Assembly (NCBI RefSeq): GCF_027497355.1
Contig: NZ_CP114909.1
Span: 1,178,001-1,242,000, forward strand
Reading direction: 5' to 3'
Length of the DNA stretch: 64,000 bases
Source of the DNA: Micromonospora sp. WMMA1947
GTDB lineage: Bacteria > Actinomycetota > Actinomycetes > Mycobacteriales > Micromonosporaceae
Part shown: in pieces, positions 1-9,347 of the stretch
Layout of the letters: every line of letters starts with the position of its first letter
Position numbering within the stretch: the stretch's first letter is position 1
Translations under genes and position numbers: made by a program
Notes under the pieces: generated by a model
The model's database searches: none
What the model saw: only the letters and a program-made list of their open reading frames with translations
What the model was told of the DNA's origin: nothing

Positions 1-631
1 ACGCCTCACCGGCGTGGATGGTGAAGTGGAAGTTCTCCCGCTGGAGGTACTCGAACGCGTCCAGGTGCCGGGTGGGCGGGAAACCCGCCTCCGCGCCGGC
101 GATGTCGAAGCCGACCACCCCGGTGTCGCGGTGCCGCACGGCCAGCTCGGCGATCTCCTGCGAGCGGGCCGCGTGCCGCATCGCGGTGAGCAGCGTGCCG
201 ATCCGGATCGGGGTGCCGGCCTCGGCGGCCAGCGCGCTGCCCTCCCGGAACCCGGTGACCACCGCGTCGACCACCTCGTCCAGGGTCAGGTTCTGCTCCA
301 GGTGCTGCTCCGGCGCGAACCGCACCTCGGCGTAGACCACGCCGTCGGCGGCCAAGTCCAGAGCGCACTCGCGAGCGACCCGGCGCAACGCGGCAGGGGT
401 CTGCATGACCGCCACCGTGTGCGCGAACGTCTCCAGGTAGCGCTCCAGCGAGCCGGAGTTCGCCGCCTCGGTGAACCAGACACCGAGCGCCGCCGGGTCG
501 GTGGTGGGCAGTTCGTGACCGACCTCGGCGGCCAGCTCGACGATCGTCGCGGGCCGCAGGCCGCCGTCGAGGTGATCGTGCAGCAGCGCCTTCGGGACCT
601 TGACGATGTCCTCGTACGAGATTGCGACCAT
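1..631 (-). CDS. add: Adenosine deaminase, N-terminal part (cut by window edge)
   Basis: This is the N-terminal 210 residues or so of adenosine deaminase, which hydrolyses (deoxy)adenosine to (deoxy)inosine in purine salvage. The protein starts at the ATG at 631 with [20 protein letters not shown]. The HDHLDGG segment carries the first zinc-binding histidines, and the fragment ends at the edge in F-x-I-H-A-G-E-A, the substrate-binding and catalytic HAGE motif. The frame stays open to base 1, so the C-terminus lies outside. It fits the nucleoside-salvage theme of deoA, cdd and the BMP importer further right. Confidence in the family is high. Confidence 0.93.
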   Translation of the reverse strand, partial: MVAISYEDIVKVPKALLHDHLDGGLRPATIVELAAEVGHELPTTDPAALGVWFTEAANSGSLERYLETFAHTVAVMQTPAALRRVARECALDLAADGVVYAEVRFAPEQHLEQNLTLDEVVDAVVTGFREGSALAAEAGTPIRIGTLLTAMRHAARSQEIAELAVRHRDTGVVGFDIAGAEAGFPPTRHLDAFEYLQRENFHFTIHAGEA

Positions 632-682
632 GCTCAGACCCTAGTCACCCCCGGTACGGGCGTGGCGGTGGACCGGGCCGGT

Positions 683-1664
<982 letters not shown>

Positions 1665-1677
<13 letters not shown>

Positions 1678-2285
1678 GGTGAGGTCACTCCTGTCGGGAC
1701 GGGGGCCGGGGCGGTGAGCCGGGGAACGAACCAGGCGACGATCGGCCCGATGCCGATCGCGTAGAGCAGGGTGCCGGGGCCGACGGCGCCGCCGAGCAGC
1801 CAGCCGACCGCCAGCACCGTCACCTCGATCCCGGTGCGGGCCGGGCCGAGCGGCAGGCCGCGGGCGGCCAGACCGGTCATCAGCCCGTCCCGCGGGCCGG
1901 GGCCGAGGCGGGCACCGAGGTAGAGCGCGGTGGCGAGTCCGTTGAGCAGGACGCCCGCGACCAGCAGGCCGATCCGGCCGGCGAGCGGGTCCACCGGCGG
2001 CAGCACTGCCAGCGTCGCGTCGAGGGCCAGGCCGACGAGTGCGACGTTCGCGACGGTGCCGATGCCCGGGCGCTGCCGCAGCGGGATCCACAGCAGCAGC
2101 ACCAGCAGCGCCACGCCGTTGACCAGCAGACCCATCGGCAGGCCGGTGCGGTCGGCGAGGCCCTGGTGCAGCACGTCCCAGGACGCGAGCCCGAGGTCGG
2201 CGCGGACCATCAGCGCGACGCTGACGCCGAACAGGGCCAGGCCGGCGACCAGCCGCACCAGCCGCGACGGCAGTTTGGTTGACAT
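1665..2285 (-). CDS. YczE/YitT-type integral membrane protein
   Basis: This 206-residue, very hydrophobic protein has about five or six predicted membrane segments. The start (MSTKLPSRLVRLVAGLALFG), followed by MVRADLGLASWDVLHQGL, matches the YczE/YyaS/YitT group of membrane proteins, whose function is not settled. Its ATG (2283-2285) lies inside the first TGACATGTCA operator, so a bound repressor would block this operon directly. It is the first gene of the operon with the FMN reductase and F420-type oxidoreductase genes. The family call rests on the N-terminal pattern and topology. Confidence 0.82.
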
Positions 2286-2324
2286 GTCATCAACCTAGGG
2301 CGCAACTTGGTGACATGTCAACAA
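2276..2324. promoter_or_regulatory. Twin MarR-type operators in a divergent promoter
   Basis: The perfect palindrome TGACATGTCA occurs twice, at 2280-2289 and 2311-2320. Each is flanked by further semi-symmetric TTG/CAA bases (GGTTGACATGTCATCAACC and GGTGACATGTCAACAA). The centres are 31 bp apart, about three helical turns, so two dimers would sit on the same face. One site covers the start codon of the leftward membrane-protein gene; the other precedes the rightward marR gene by about 20 bp. Autorepression plus repression of the divergent redox operon is inferred. Confidence 0.72.
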
Positions 2325-2342
2325 CACCGGTACGATCACCGC

Positions 2343-2816
2343 ATGGACGAACCGCGCTGGCTGGACGAGCAGGAGGACCGCGCCTGGCGCGGCTACCGCC
2401 GCATGCGCCGCCTGCTCGACCTGGAACTGGCCCGGGAGCTGATGCAGGACGCCGGTCTCTCCGAGCCGGACTACGACGTCCTGAGCGACCTGTCCGAGAC
2501 CCCGGAACAGCGGCTACGCCTCAGCGAACTGGCCGACCGGATGCTCTGGTCCCGCAGCCGCCTGTCCCACCACATCTCCCGGATGCAGCAACGCGGCCTG
2601 GTCACCCGAGAGGAGTGCGCCACCGACGGCCGCGGCTCGGTCGTCGTCCTCACCCCGGCCGGGCGCCGGGCCGTCGAGGCCGCCGCGCCCGGGCACGTCG
2701 CGGCCGTCCGCCGGCACCTGATCGACCGGCTCACCCCGGCCGAGGTGGCCGCGCTCGGCACGCTCAGCCAGCGGGTGATCGACCACCTCACCGGCCGCCC
2801 GGCAGCGGAGGGCTGA
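2343..2816 (+). CDS. MarR-family transcriptional regulator
   Basis: The 157-residue protein carries the MarR winged-helix fold. LRLSELADRMLWSRSRLSHHISRMQQRGLV (about residues 58-87) is the recognition-helix region, and VVLTPAGRRAVE (about 101-112) is the wing and following helix. The ATG at 2343 is chosen because MDEPRWLDEQE resembles the family N-terminus; an upstream GTG at 2307 would translate the operator itself. It is divergent from the membrane protein/FMN reductase/F420 oxidoreductase operon and has two identical operator cores before it. It ends 3 nt before the rlmA-like gene, with which it may be co-transcribed. The inducing ligand is unknown. Confidence 0.9.
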   Translation: MDEPRWLDEQEDRAWRGYRRMRRLLDLELARELMQDAGLSEPDYDVLSDLSETPEQRLRLSELADRMLWSRSRLSHHISRMQQRGLVTREECATDGRGSVVVLTPAGRRAVEAAAPGHVAAVRRHLIDRLTPAEVAALGTLSQRVIDHLTGRPAAEG

Positions 2817-2819
2817 GCC

Positions 2820-3671
2820 GTGGACGATCGCATCCTCGCCCGGCTGCGCTGCCCGGTCTGCGCCGAGCCGCTCACCGGGACCACCGCCGGCACCGCACGC
2901 GCACTGCGCTGCCCGCGCGGGCACAGCTTCGACATCGCCCGGCAGGGGTACGTCAACCTGCTCACCGGCCGCGCCCCGCACACCGGGGACAGCGCCGAGA
3001 TGGTCGCCGCCCGCGCCGGCTTCCTCGCCGCCGGCCACTACGACACCGTCGCCGCCGCGCTTTCCACCACAGCGGTACGCGTCGCGGGCGTCGACCCGTA
3101 CCCCCTGGTGGTCGATGCCGGCGCCGGGACCGGGCACTACCTCGCGGCGGTGCTGGCGGCGTTGCCGGACGCCGCCGGCCTGGCCCTGGACGTCTCCAAG
3201 CCGGCGCTGCGCCGCGCGGCCCGGGCGCACCCGCGCGCCGCCGCCGCGCTGGCCGACACCTGGCAGCGGCTGCCGCTGGCCGACCGGTCCACCGCCGTGC
3301 TGCTGAACGTGTTCGCGCCGCGCAACGGCCCGGAGTTCCACCGGGTGCTCGACCCCGGCGGCGCGCTGCTGGTGGTCACCCCGGCCGCCGACCACCTGAC
3401 CGAACTCGTCGACGCGCTGGACCTGCTGCGGGTGGACCCGGACAAGGCCGACCGGGTCGCCGGCAGCCTCGGCGCCCACTTCGCCGAGGAGTCCGCGACA
3501 GCGCACCGGGCCCGGCTCGCGTTGACCCGCGCCGAGGTCACCACGCTCGTCGGGATGGGGCCGAGCGCCTGGCACGCCGACCCGAAACGGCTCGCCGCGC
3601 GCATCGCCGCGCTGCCCGAGCCGGTCCCGGTCACGCTCTCGGTCCGGCTCGGGGTGCACCGCCCGCGCTGA
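2820..3671 (+). CDS. 23S rRNA (guanine-N1)-methyltransferase, RlmA/TlrB type
   Basis: The protein has 283 residues. An N-terminal zinc site (C11-x2-C14, C31, H35) followed by GHSFDIARQGYVNLL is typical of RlmA(I)/RlmA(II) enzymes, which methylate N1 of G745 or G748 in hairpin 35 of 23S rRNA. The SAM-binding Rossmann core VVDAGAGTGHYLAAVL lies near residues 97-112. It starts with GTG 3 nt after the marR stop, so it is probably in the same transcript. In actinomycetes some relatives (TlrB) add macrolide resistance; whether this one does so or is housekeeping cannot be told from sequence alone. Confidence 0.88.
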   Translation: MDDRILARLRCPVCAEPLTGTTAGTARALRCPRGHSFDIARQGYVNLLTGRAPHTGDSAEMVAARAGFLAAGHYDTVAAALSTTAVRVAGVDPYPLVVDAGAGTGHYLAAVLAALPDAAGLALDVSKPALRRAARAHPRAAAALADTWQRLPLADRSTAVLLNVFAPRNGPEFHRVLDPGGALLVVTPAADHLTELVDALDLLRVDPDKADRVAGSLGAHFAEESATAHRARLALTRAEVTTLVGMGPSAWHADPKRLAARIAALPEPVPVTLSVRLGVHRPR

Positions 3672-3677
3672 CTCCGC

Positions 3678-4364
3678 TCAGGTGGAGAGGTCGACCTCTT
3701 CCCAGCCCGGCGGCTCGTCGTGGTACGGCCCCCGCAGCACCACCGCCCACTCCAGCGCCCACCGGCGCTGCCCGATCGCGTTGGCGTCCACCAGCCCCGG
3801 CAGCGCGCGCCCGGCCTTCTCGGTCTCCAGGTACGCCCAGTCCAGGCAGTAGTGCAGGTCGAGCAGCGCCGCGGCGTCACCGGGGTGCTGCGGCGCGGCC
3901 AGGATCCGGGCCCGCCACTGACCGAACGTCTCCCCCGCGACCAGGTTCGGCATCCGCTCGACCAGCCGCTCGTCCACCGGAACCGTCGGGTCCAGTTCCT
4001 TCGCCAGCCCGAGCACCCAGGCCAGCGAGAACAGCGCGTCGTGGTGCAGCACGAACGACCTGTGGTCGCCCCGGCCGCCCATCACGAACTGCCACTCCGG
4101 CGGCGTCACCGAGTCGACCAGGTGCGACTCCAGCAGCCAGCTCATCGCCGCCTGCGCGGGCATCCCGAAGCAGCGGGCCAGGATCACGTGCAGCACCGCG
4201 ATCCGCGACTCGATCTCCGGGGTCGGACGCAGCTCGATCTCGTCGCCCGGCTCCCAGACCAGGGGGAACTGCGGCGGTGGCAGCGGAAGACCCAGCCGGG
4301 ACAACTCGTCCAGGCTCGCCTCCCGGACGGCCCGGGGATCGGGAGCGGGTACGCGCACGGTCAA
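3678..4364 (-). CDS. DUF4272-like protein of unknown function
   Basis: This soluble protein of 228 residues has no signal peptide or membrane segment. The region with AMSWLLESHLVDSVTPPEW and HHDALFSLAWVLGLAKEL (about residues 75-123) resembles DUF4272 proteins, whose function is unknown. The C-terminal half, with LLDLHYCLDWAYLE, is mostly helical. It converges with the rlmA-like gene (6 nt between stops) and lies downstream of deoA on the same strand with a 95-nt gap. DUF4272 is recalled from pattern only, not from a search. Confidence 0.68.
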   Translation of the reverse strand: MTVRVPAPDPRAVREASLDELSRLGLPLPPPQFPLVWEPGDEIELRPTPEIESRIAVLHVILARCFGMPAQAAMSWLLESHLVDSVTPPEWQFVMGGRGDHRSFVLHHDALFSLAWVLGLAKELDPTVPVDERLVERMPNLVAGETFGQWRARILAAPQHPGDAAALLDLHYCLDWAYLETEKAGRALPGLVDANAIGQRRWALEWAVVLRGPYHDEPPGWEEVDLST

Positions 4365-4459
4365 GCCCCTGTCTGCTCACCTCGGCTCGTCGCCGGCCGA
4401 TCCCCCCTGGCCTGGGAGGATAGCGGCTCCGGCCGGGCCGGCACCATGGCCGGTCCCGG

Positions 4460-5740
4460 TCAGCCGATCCGCTCGACGACCAGTGGCGTCGCGTCCGGCG
4501 CGTCCGGCGCGATCCGCACCGCGCGGCGCGCCTCGGCCAGCGCGGCGGGCATCCGCTCGGCGTGCTCGGCCCGCAGCTCGAACAGCGGGTCGCCGACACG
4601 TACCCGGTCACCGCGGCGCTTGTGCAGCACCACGCCGGACGGGATGCTCACCGGGTCCTCCTTGCGGGCCCGGCCCGCGCCGAGCCGCCAGGCGGCCACC
4701 CCGATCGCGTACGCGTCGACCTCGGCGACCCAGCCGTCCTCGGTCGCGGTGACCAGCTCGACCTCGTTCGCCGTGGGCATCGGGGCGTCCGGGTCACCGC
4801 CCTGCGCCCGGATCATCGTGCGCCAGGCGTCCATCGCCCGCCCGTCGCGCAGCGCGGCGGCCGGGTCGGCGTCCGGCAGGCCGGCCGCGTCGAGCATCTC
4901 CCGGGCCAGCGCCAGCGTCAGCTCCACCACGTCGGCCGGGCCGCCACCGGCGAGCACCTCCACCGACTCGGTCACCTCGACCGCGTTGCCCACTGCGAGG
5001 CCGAGCGGGGTGGACATGTCGGTGAGCAGGGCGACGGTCCGTACGCCGTGCGCGCCGCCCAGCTCGACCATGGTGCGGGCCAGCTCGCGGGCGTCGTCGA
5101 CGTTCTTCATGAACGCGCCGGAGCCGACCTTCACGTCGAGCACCAGCGCGCCGGTCCCCTCGGCGATCTTCTTGCTCATGATCGAGCTGGCGATCAGCGG
5201 GATCGCCTCGACCGTGCCGGTGACGTCGCGCAGCGCGTACAGCTTGCGGTCGGCCGGGGCGAGCGCGTCGCCGGCCGCGCAGATCACCGCGCCCACGTCG
5301 CGGAGCTGGGCGATGAACTCGTCGTTGGTGAGCGCCGCCCGCCAGCCCGGGATCGACTCCAGCTTGTCCAGCGTGCCGCCGGTGTGGCCGAGGCCCCGGC
5401 CGGACAGCTGCGGCACCGCCGCGCCGCACGCGGCCACGAGCGGGGTCAGCGGCAGGGTGATCTTGTCACCGACGCCGCCGGTGGAGTGCTTGTCCACCGT
5501 CGGCCGGGACACCGGCGACAGGTCGAGCCGCTCGCCGCTGGCGATCATGGCGGCGGTCCACCGGGCGATCTCCGGCGCGGTCATGCCGCGCAGCAGGATC
5601 GCCATGGCCAGCGCCGACATCTGCTCGTCGGCGACCAGACCCTTGGTGTACGCGTCGACCACCCAGTCGATCTGCCCGTCGCTCAGCACACCCCCGTCCC
5701 GCTTCGCCCGGATGACGTCAACCGCCGTAAAAGCACTCAC
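4460..5740 (-). CDS. deoA: Thymidine phosphorylase
   Basis: The 426-residue enzyme cleaves thymidine or deoxyuridine with phosphate to the base and deoxyribose-1-phosphate. The signature KHSTGGVGDKITLPLTPL (residues 84-101) binds phosphate, and SGRGLGHTGGTLDKLESIPG is the conserved substrate segment. The C-terminal pyrimidine nucleoside phosphorylase domain (AIGVAAWRLGAGRARKEDPV) is complete. Length is normal for the family. The strong hairpin at 5805-5876 separates it from cdd, although the two enzymes work in the same pathway. With cdd and the BMP importer it allows growth on nucleosides. Confidence 0.96.
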   Translation of the reverse strand: MSAFTAVDVIRAKRDGGVLSDGQIDWVVDAYTKGLVADEQMSALAMAILLRGMTAPEIARWTAAMIASGERLDLSPVSRPTVDKHSTGGVGDKITLPLTPLVAACGAAVPQLSGRGLGHTGGTLDKLESIPGWRAALTNDEFIAQLRDVGAVICAAGDALAPADRKLYALRDVTGTVEAIPLIASSIMSKKIAEGTGALVLDVKVGSGAFMKNVDDARELARTMVELGGAHGVRTVALLTDMSTPLGLAVGNAVEVTESVEVLAGGGPADVVELTLALAREMLDAAGLPDADPAAALRDGRAMDAWRTMIRAQGGDPDAPMPTANEVELVTATEDGWVAEVDAYAIGVAAWRLGAGRARKEDPVSIPSGVVLHKRRGDRVRVGDPLFELRAEHAERMPAALAEARRAVRIAPDAPDATPLVVERIG

Positions 5741-5804
5741 TTCTCAAGATCCAATCAATTTGATCGCGCGTGGCCGCACCGACCCGCGAACGGTGACCAG
5801 GTCC

Positions 5805-5876
5805 GGCCGGGGCCGACCGTGCCCGGCGGAGGGATCAAGCCTGACCGCCCGGAGCCGGGCACGGTCGGCCCCGGCC
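5805..5876. terminator. Strong hairpin between cdd and deoA
   Basis: A perfect 23-bp inverted repeat has arms at 5805-5827 (GGCCGGGGCCGACCGTGCCC then GGC) and 5854-5876, with a 26-nt loop. It begins 18 nt past the cdd stop in the direction of cdd transcription and has no clear T-run, as is common in actinomycetes. It probably terminates the cdd transcript or protects its 3' end. Confidence 0.7.
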
Positions 5877-5893
5877 CCAACCGCAACCCCAGC

Positions 5894-6595
5894 TCAACCC
5901 CAGCGAACCGGAATCTCCGTAGGCGGCTCACCCTCACCAGCCCAGAAGATCGTCCCCGAGGCGTCCACCACAACCACGCGCGGCGTCCGCGCCAGCCCCC
6001 ACGCGATCGCCTCGGCCGGGTCGTCCCAGGTCGAGCCCTCCTCCAGCACGCCGGTCTCGGCGTCCTCGGTCTCACCGGACGACCGCTCCCAGTACGTCGT
6101 CCAGACCTGCTGCCCGGCCGACAGGTCGGGGTGCACGAACACGGTGCCCCGGCCCCGCCAGGCGGCCAGCCGGTCCGGCACCACAGGCACCGGATGCTCG
6201 CCGGTCACCGCCTCGATGTCGGCCACGTCGAACGCGTGCGGCAGCAGCTCGGCCATCCGCAGCGGCCCGCCCTTCGCCTCGACCAGGCACTCCGGCCCGC
6301 CCTGTTCCCAGAGCAGCTGCCGGCACCTGCCGCACGGCATCAGCGGCTCACCGGTGGCGTCGACGCAGGACAGCGCCACGATCCGGCCACCGCCGGTCGC
6401 GTGCAGCTGCGAGACCACGCCGCACTCGGCGCAGAGCGTGACGCCGTAGCCGGCGTTCTCCACGTTGCAGCCGACCACGACGCGACCGTCGTCGACGAGC
6501 GCGGCGGCACCCACCGGGAACTTCGAGTACGGCACGTAGGCGTGCCGCATGACCTCGGTGGCGGCGGTACGCAGCCGCTCCCAGTCGATCTCCAT
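5894..6595 (-). CDS. cdd: Cytidine deaminase with a C-terminal extension
   Basis: Residues 1-130 or so are a normal tetrameric-type cytidine deaminase. The zinc ligands are C55, C88 and C91 (CAE and PCGRC motifs), E57 is the proton shuttle, and NVENAGYG holds the nucleoside-binding residues. It deaminates cytidine or deoxycytidine to (deoxy)uridine, feeding deoA. The protein runs on to 233 residues; the last 95-100 (PDRLAAWRGRGTVFVHPDLS onward) are an extra acidic domain I do not recognise. The ATG at 6595 is preferred over one at 6607 because GGGAG sits 5 nt before it. Hairpins flank it on both sides, so it is probably a single-gene transcript. Confidence 0.93.
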   Translation of the reverse strand: MEIDWERLRTAATEVMRHAYVPYSKFPVGAAALVDDGRVVVGCNVENAGYGVTLCAECGVVSQLHATGGGRIVALSCVDATGEPLMPCGRCRQLLWEQGGPECLVEAKGGPLRMAELLPHAFDVADIEAVTGEHPVPVVPDRLAAWRGRGTVFVHPDLSAGQQVWTTYWERSSGETEDAETGVLEEGSTWDDPAEAIAWGLARTPRVVVVDASGTIFWAGEGEPPTEIPVRWG

Positions 6596-6655
6596 CACGA
6601 CTCCCATTCTGCCCAATTCAACGCCGATCGGTCGCGGACGCGGCCGGAGACGACG

Positions 6656-6683
6656 GTGCCCGGCGGGTCGCCCCGCCGGGCAC
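6656..6683. terminator. Terminator of the nucleoside transporter operon
   Basis: Arms GTGCCCGGCGGG (6656-6667) and CCCGCCGGGCAC (6672-6683) form a perfect 12-bp stem with a 4-nt loop. It lies 17 nt past the stop of the last permease gene in its direction of transcription, and before the cdd start. Confidence 0.75.
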
Positions 6684-6699
6684 TGTGTCGCGTGGGCGG

Positions 6700-7980
6700 T
6701 CAGCCCTTGATGTACGGCTTGCCGTCGGCGGCCGGCGCCCGGACCTTGCCGACCAGCCCGGCCACGGCCAGGATCGTCGCCAGGTACGGCAGCATCGCCA
6801 GGAACTGGCTCGGGATGCTGCTGCCGATCGCACCCAGGTAGGTGGCGAGCTGGTCGGCGAAGCCGAAGAACAGCGCCGCGAGCAGCGCACCGGTCGGGCT
6901 CCACCGGCCGAAGATCAGCGCGGCCAGGGCGATGAAGCCCTTACCGCCGATCATGTTCTTGGTGAACGAGTAGAGCGCCAGCGTGTACGAGGCGCCGCCG
7001 ACGCCGGCCACCAGACCGGCCAGGATCACGTTGCGGTAGCGCAGCCGCAGCACCTTCACGCCCAGCGTGTCCGCCGCGGTCGGGTGCTCGCCCACCGAGC
7101 GGGTCCGCAGGCCCCACCGGGTACGGAACAGCGCCAGGTGGATGACCAGCACCAGCAGCAGACCGAGGTAGAGGAAGATGTTGCCTCGGAACAGCGCCGG
7201 ACCGAGCAGCGGGATGTCGGACAGCAGCGGGATCTCCCAGTTGCTGAACCGGGGCGCGCTGTTGTACTTCGCCGCGTCGGTCTGCATCAGCCGCTCGTAG
7301 AGGAAGCCGGTGATGCCGACCGCGAGCAGGTTGAGCACGATGCCCATGACCACCTGGTCGACCAGGTAGCGGATGGAGAACACGGCCAGCAGGAACGAGA
7401 TGAACGCGCCGCCGATGGCGGCGGCCACCAGGCCCACCCAGACGCTGCCGGACATGCTGCCGAACAGCGCACCGGAGAACGCGCCCATCAGGAGCTGGCC
7501 CTCGATCGCCACGTTCACCACGCCGGAACGCTCGCAGAGCACACCGGCGAGCGCACCGAAGATCAGCGGAAGGGCCAGGATGAACGTGCCGCGGACGACG
7601 TTCACCAGCGGCATGAAGTTGCGCCCCTCGGGCGCGGCGGAGACCTGCCAGCACAGGAAGCTCAGCACGAAGGCGACCAGCCCGGCGCCGAGCAGCAGCA
7701 TGAACCAGCGCTTGGGCACACCGGCCAGCAGCGCGCCCCCGGCCGCGGCGGTGATCAGCCCGAACAGGATCGCGCCGACCGTACCGTTGATCTCCAGGGC
7801 GGCCCCGCCCTCGGTCTCGCTGAGCGTGAACCGCGCGTGCTGGTCGGTCGCGAGCGCGCCGAACAGCACCGCCGCGAGCACACCGAGCGCCAGCAGGACC
7901 GCGCCGATCTTCCGGTTACGGGTCCAGAAACCCTCGTCGACCGCGGTAACGGCGACCTCGGGGACAGCGGTGGTGGACAT
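6700..7980 (-). CDS. Nucleoside ABC importer, permease 2
   Basis: This 426-residue inner-membrane permease has about ten membrane segments. LINGTVGAIL-type motifs, ERSGVVNVAIEGQLLMGAFS (near residue 155) and VGEHPTAADTLGVKV (the EAA-like cytoplasmic loop) match the second permease of BMP-family nucleoside importers, such as the YufQ-type protein of Bacillus. It follows permease 1 directly. A GTG at 7986 would overlap that stop as GTGA, but the ATG at 7980 has better spacing from AAGGG. A hairpin at 6656-6683 ends the operon. Confidence 0.92.
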   Translation of the reverse strand: MSTTAVPEVAVTAVDEGFWTRNRKIGAVLLALGVLAAVLFGALATDQHARFTLSETEGGAALEINGTVGAILFGLITAAAGGALLAGVPKRWFMLLLGAGLVAFVLSFLCWQVSAAPEGRNFMPLVNVVRGTFILALPLIFGALAGVLCERSGVVNVAIEGQLLMGAFSGALFGSMSGSVWVGLVAAAIGGAFISFLLAVFSIRYLVDQVVMGIVLNLLAVGITGFLYERLMQTDAAKYNSAPRFSNWEIPLLSDIPLLGPALFRGNIFLYLGLLLVLVIHLALFRTRWGLRTRSVGEHPTAADTLGVKVLRLRYRNVILAGLVAGVGGASYTLALYSFTKNMIGGKGFIALAALIFGRWSPTGALLAALFFGFADQLATYLGAIGSSIPSQFLAMLPYLATILAVAGLVGKVRAPAADGKPYIKG

Positions 7981-7982
7981 GC

Positions 7983-9347
7983 TCACCAGCCCTTCGCGAG
8001 GCTCGTCTGCAACCGGGCGGCGCGGGCCGCCCGGAGCTGGAAGATCGTCTTCACCAGGGCAGGCGCGGCGATGAAGATGACGATGAGCGCCTGGAGCACG
8101 GTGACCAGTTCCAGCGAGATGCCGGAGTAGGACTGCATCCGGTTGCCGCCGGCCTGGAGCGCGCCGAACAGCAGTGCGGCCAGGAGGACGCCCCACGGCT
8201 TCACGCGGCCGAGCAGCGCGACCAGGATGCCGTCGAAGCCGATCTGGGCGATCACCAGCGGGGTCAGCGCGGTGGCGGTGGTGCCGAGCACCATGGTCGA
8301 GCCGCCGAGACCGGCAAGCATGCCGGCGAACACCATCACCAGGACGTACGTCTTGGTGACGCTGATGCCGGCGGTCCGGGCCGCGTCCGGGTTCGCGCCC
8401 ACGGCCCGCAGCTCGAAGCCGAGCGTGGAGCGGTTGAGCAGCCAGGCGATGAACCAGGTGGCCGCCACCGCGAGCAGGATGCCGGCGTGCACCCGCAGGT
8501 CGTCGCCGAGCAGGCGGGGCAGCTGCGCGGTGGACTCGACCGGCTTGCTGATCGCGTCCGACCGGTTGGGGTTCTGCACCCCGTTCTGAACGATGATCCA
8601 GGACAGGAAGTAGACCGCCACGTAGTTGAGCATGATCGTGTTGATCACCTCGTGCGCGCCCGCCCGTGCCTTCAGGATGCCGGGGATGAAGCCCCAGAGC
8701 GCGCCGCCGAGCGCACCGGCGATCAGCGCCACCAGCAGGTGCACGACGGGCGGCAGCGGCAGCGCGAAGCCGGCCACGGCGGCCAGGATGACGGCGATCG
8801 TCGCCTGGCCCTGGGCGCCGATGTTGAACAGGCCGCCGCGGAAGGCCAGCGCCACCGACAGACCGGTGAAGACGAGCGGCGCGGCGTAGGTGAGCGTCTC
8901 CGAGATCGGGCTCAGGGCGGCGGTGAAGCCGACCGCTTCCGGGTCGAAGATCGCGCCCTTGAACAGGTTCGCGTACGCCTCGCTGACCACCGTCCAGCTG
9001 GCGTTCAGCGCGTCCGAGGGGCGAGCCGTGATGTAGCTGTAGGTGGCGAGCACCTCCGGGTCGGACACGATGATCAGCACCGCGCCGACCACCATGGCCA
9101 GCAGCACCGCGAGCACCGTCACGGTGAACGTGTTGGCCGCCCAGAGGTTGTCCAGGAACATCCGGCCCATGCCGGGACGGGACTCCCCGGCCGGCTCCGG
9201 CCTCTTCGCGGTCGCGGTGGCGGGCACCGTCTGCTCGGTGTCACCGGCCGGCTGCGTCGGCGTCGCCCGGGCCTCGCTCAGCGACTCCTGCGCCTCGGTC
9301 GCCGGTTCCTTGTCCGGCGAGCCCGAGACGGGGTTCGGGTTGGTCAT
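7983..9347 (-). CDS. Nucleoside ABC importer, permease 1
   Basis: The protein has 454 residues. A hydrophilic, Pro/Thr/Glu-rich N-terminal tail of about 70 residues precedes about ten membrane segments. [20 protein letters not shown] and [20 protein letters not shown] are the signature and coupling-helix regions of YufP-type nucleoside permeases. Its ATG overlaps the stop of the ATPase gene (ATGA, 9344-9347), so subunit synthesis is coupled. The long charged N-terminus is more than the transport fold needs and may be lineage-specific. Confidence 0.92.
   Translation of the reverse strand: MTNPNPVSGSPDKEPATEAQESLSEARATPTQPAGDTEQTVPATATAKRPEPAGESRPGMGRMFLDNLWAANTFTVTVLAVLLAMVVGAVLIIVSDPEVLATYSYITARPSDALNASWTVVSEAYANLFKGAIFDPEAVGFTAALSPISETLTYAAPLVFTGLSVALAFRGGLFNIGAQGQATIAVILAAVAGFALPLPPVVHLLVALIAGALGGALWGFIPGILKARAGAHEVINTIMLNYVAVYFLSWIIVQNGVQNPNRSDAISKPVESTAQLPRLLGDDLRVHAGILLAVAATWFIAWLLNRSTLGFELRAVGANPDAARTAGISVTKTYVLVMVFAGMLAGLGGSTMVLGTTATALTPLVIAQIGFDGILVALLGRVKPWGVLLAALLFGALQAGGNRMQSYSGISLELVTVLQALIVIFIAAPALVKTIFQLRAARAARLQTSLAKGW

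Noticed and set aside
3720..6841. Very long plus-strand frames (over 700-900 residues) across deoA and cdd
   Set aside because: They run opposite clear enzymes with catalytic motifs. Composition is rich in Arg, Ser and Pro with no domain.
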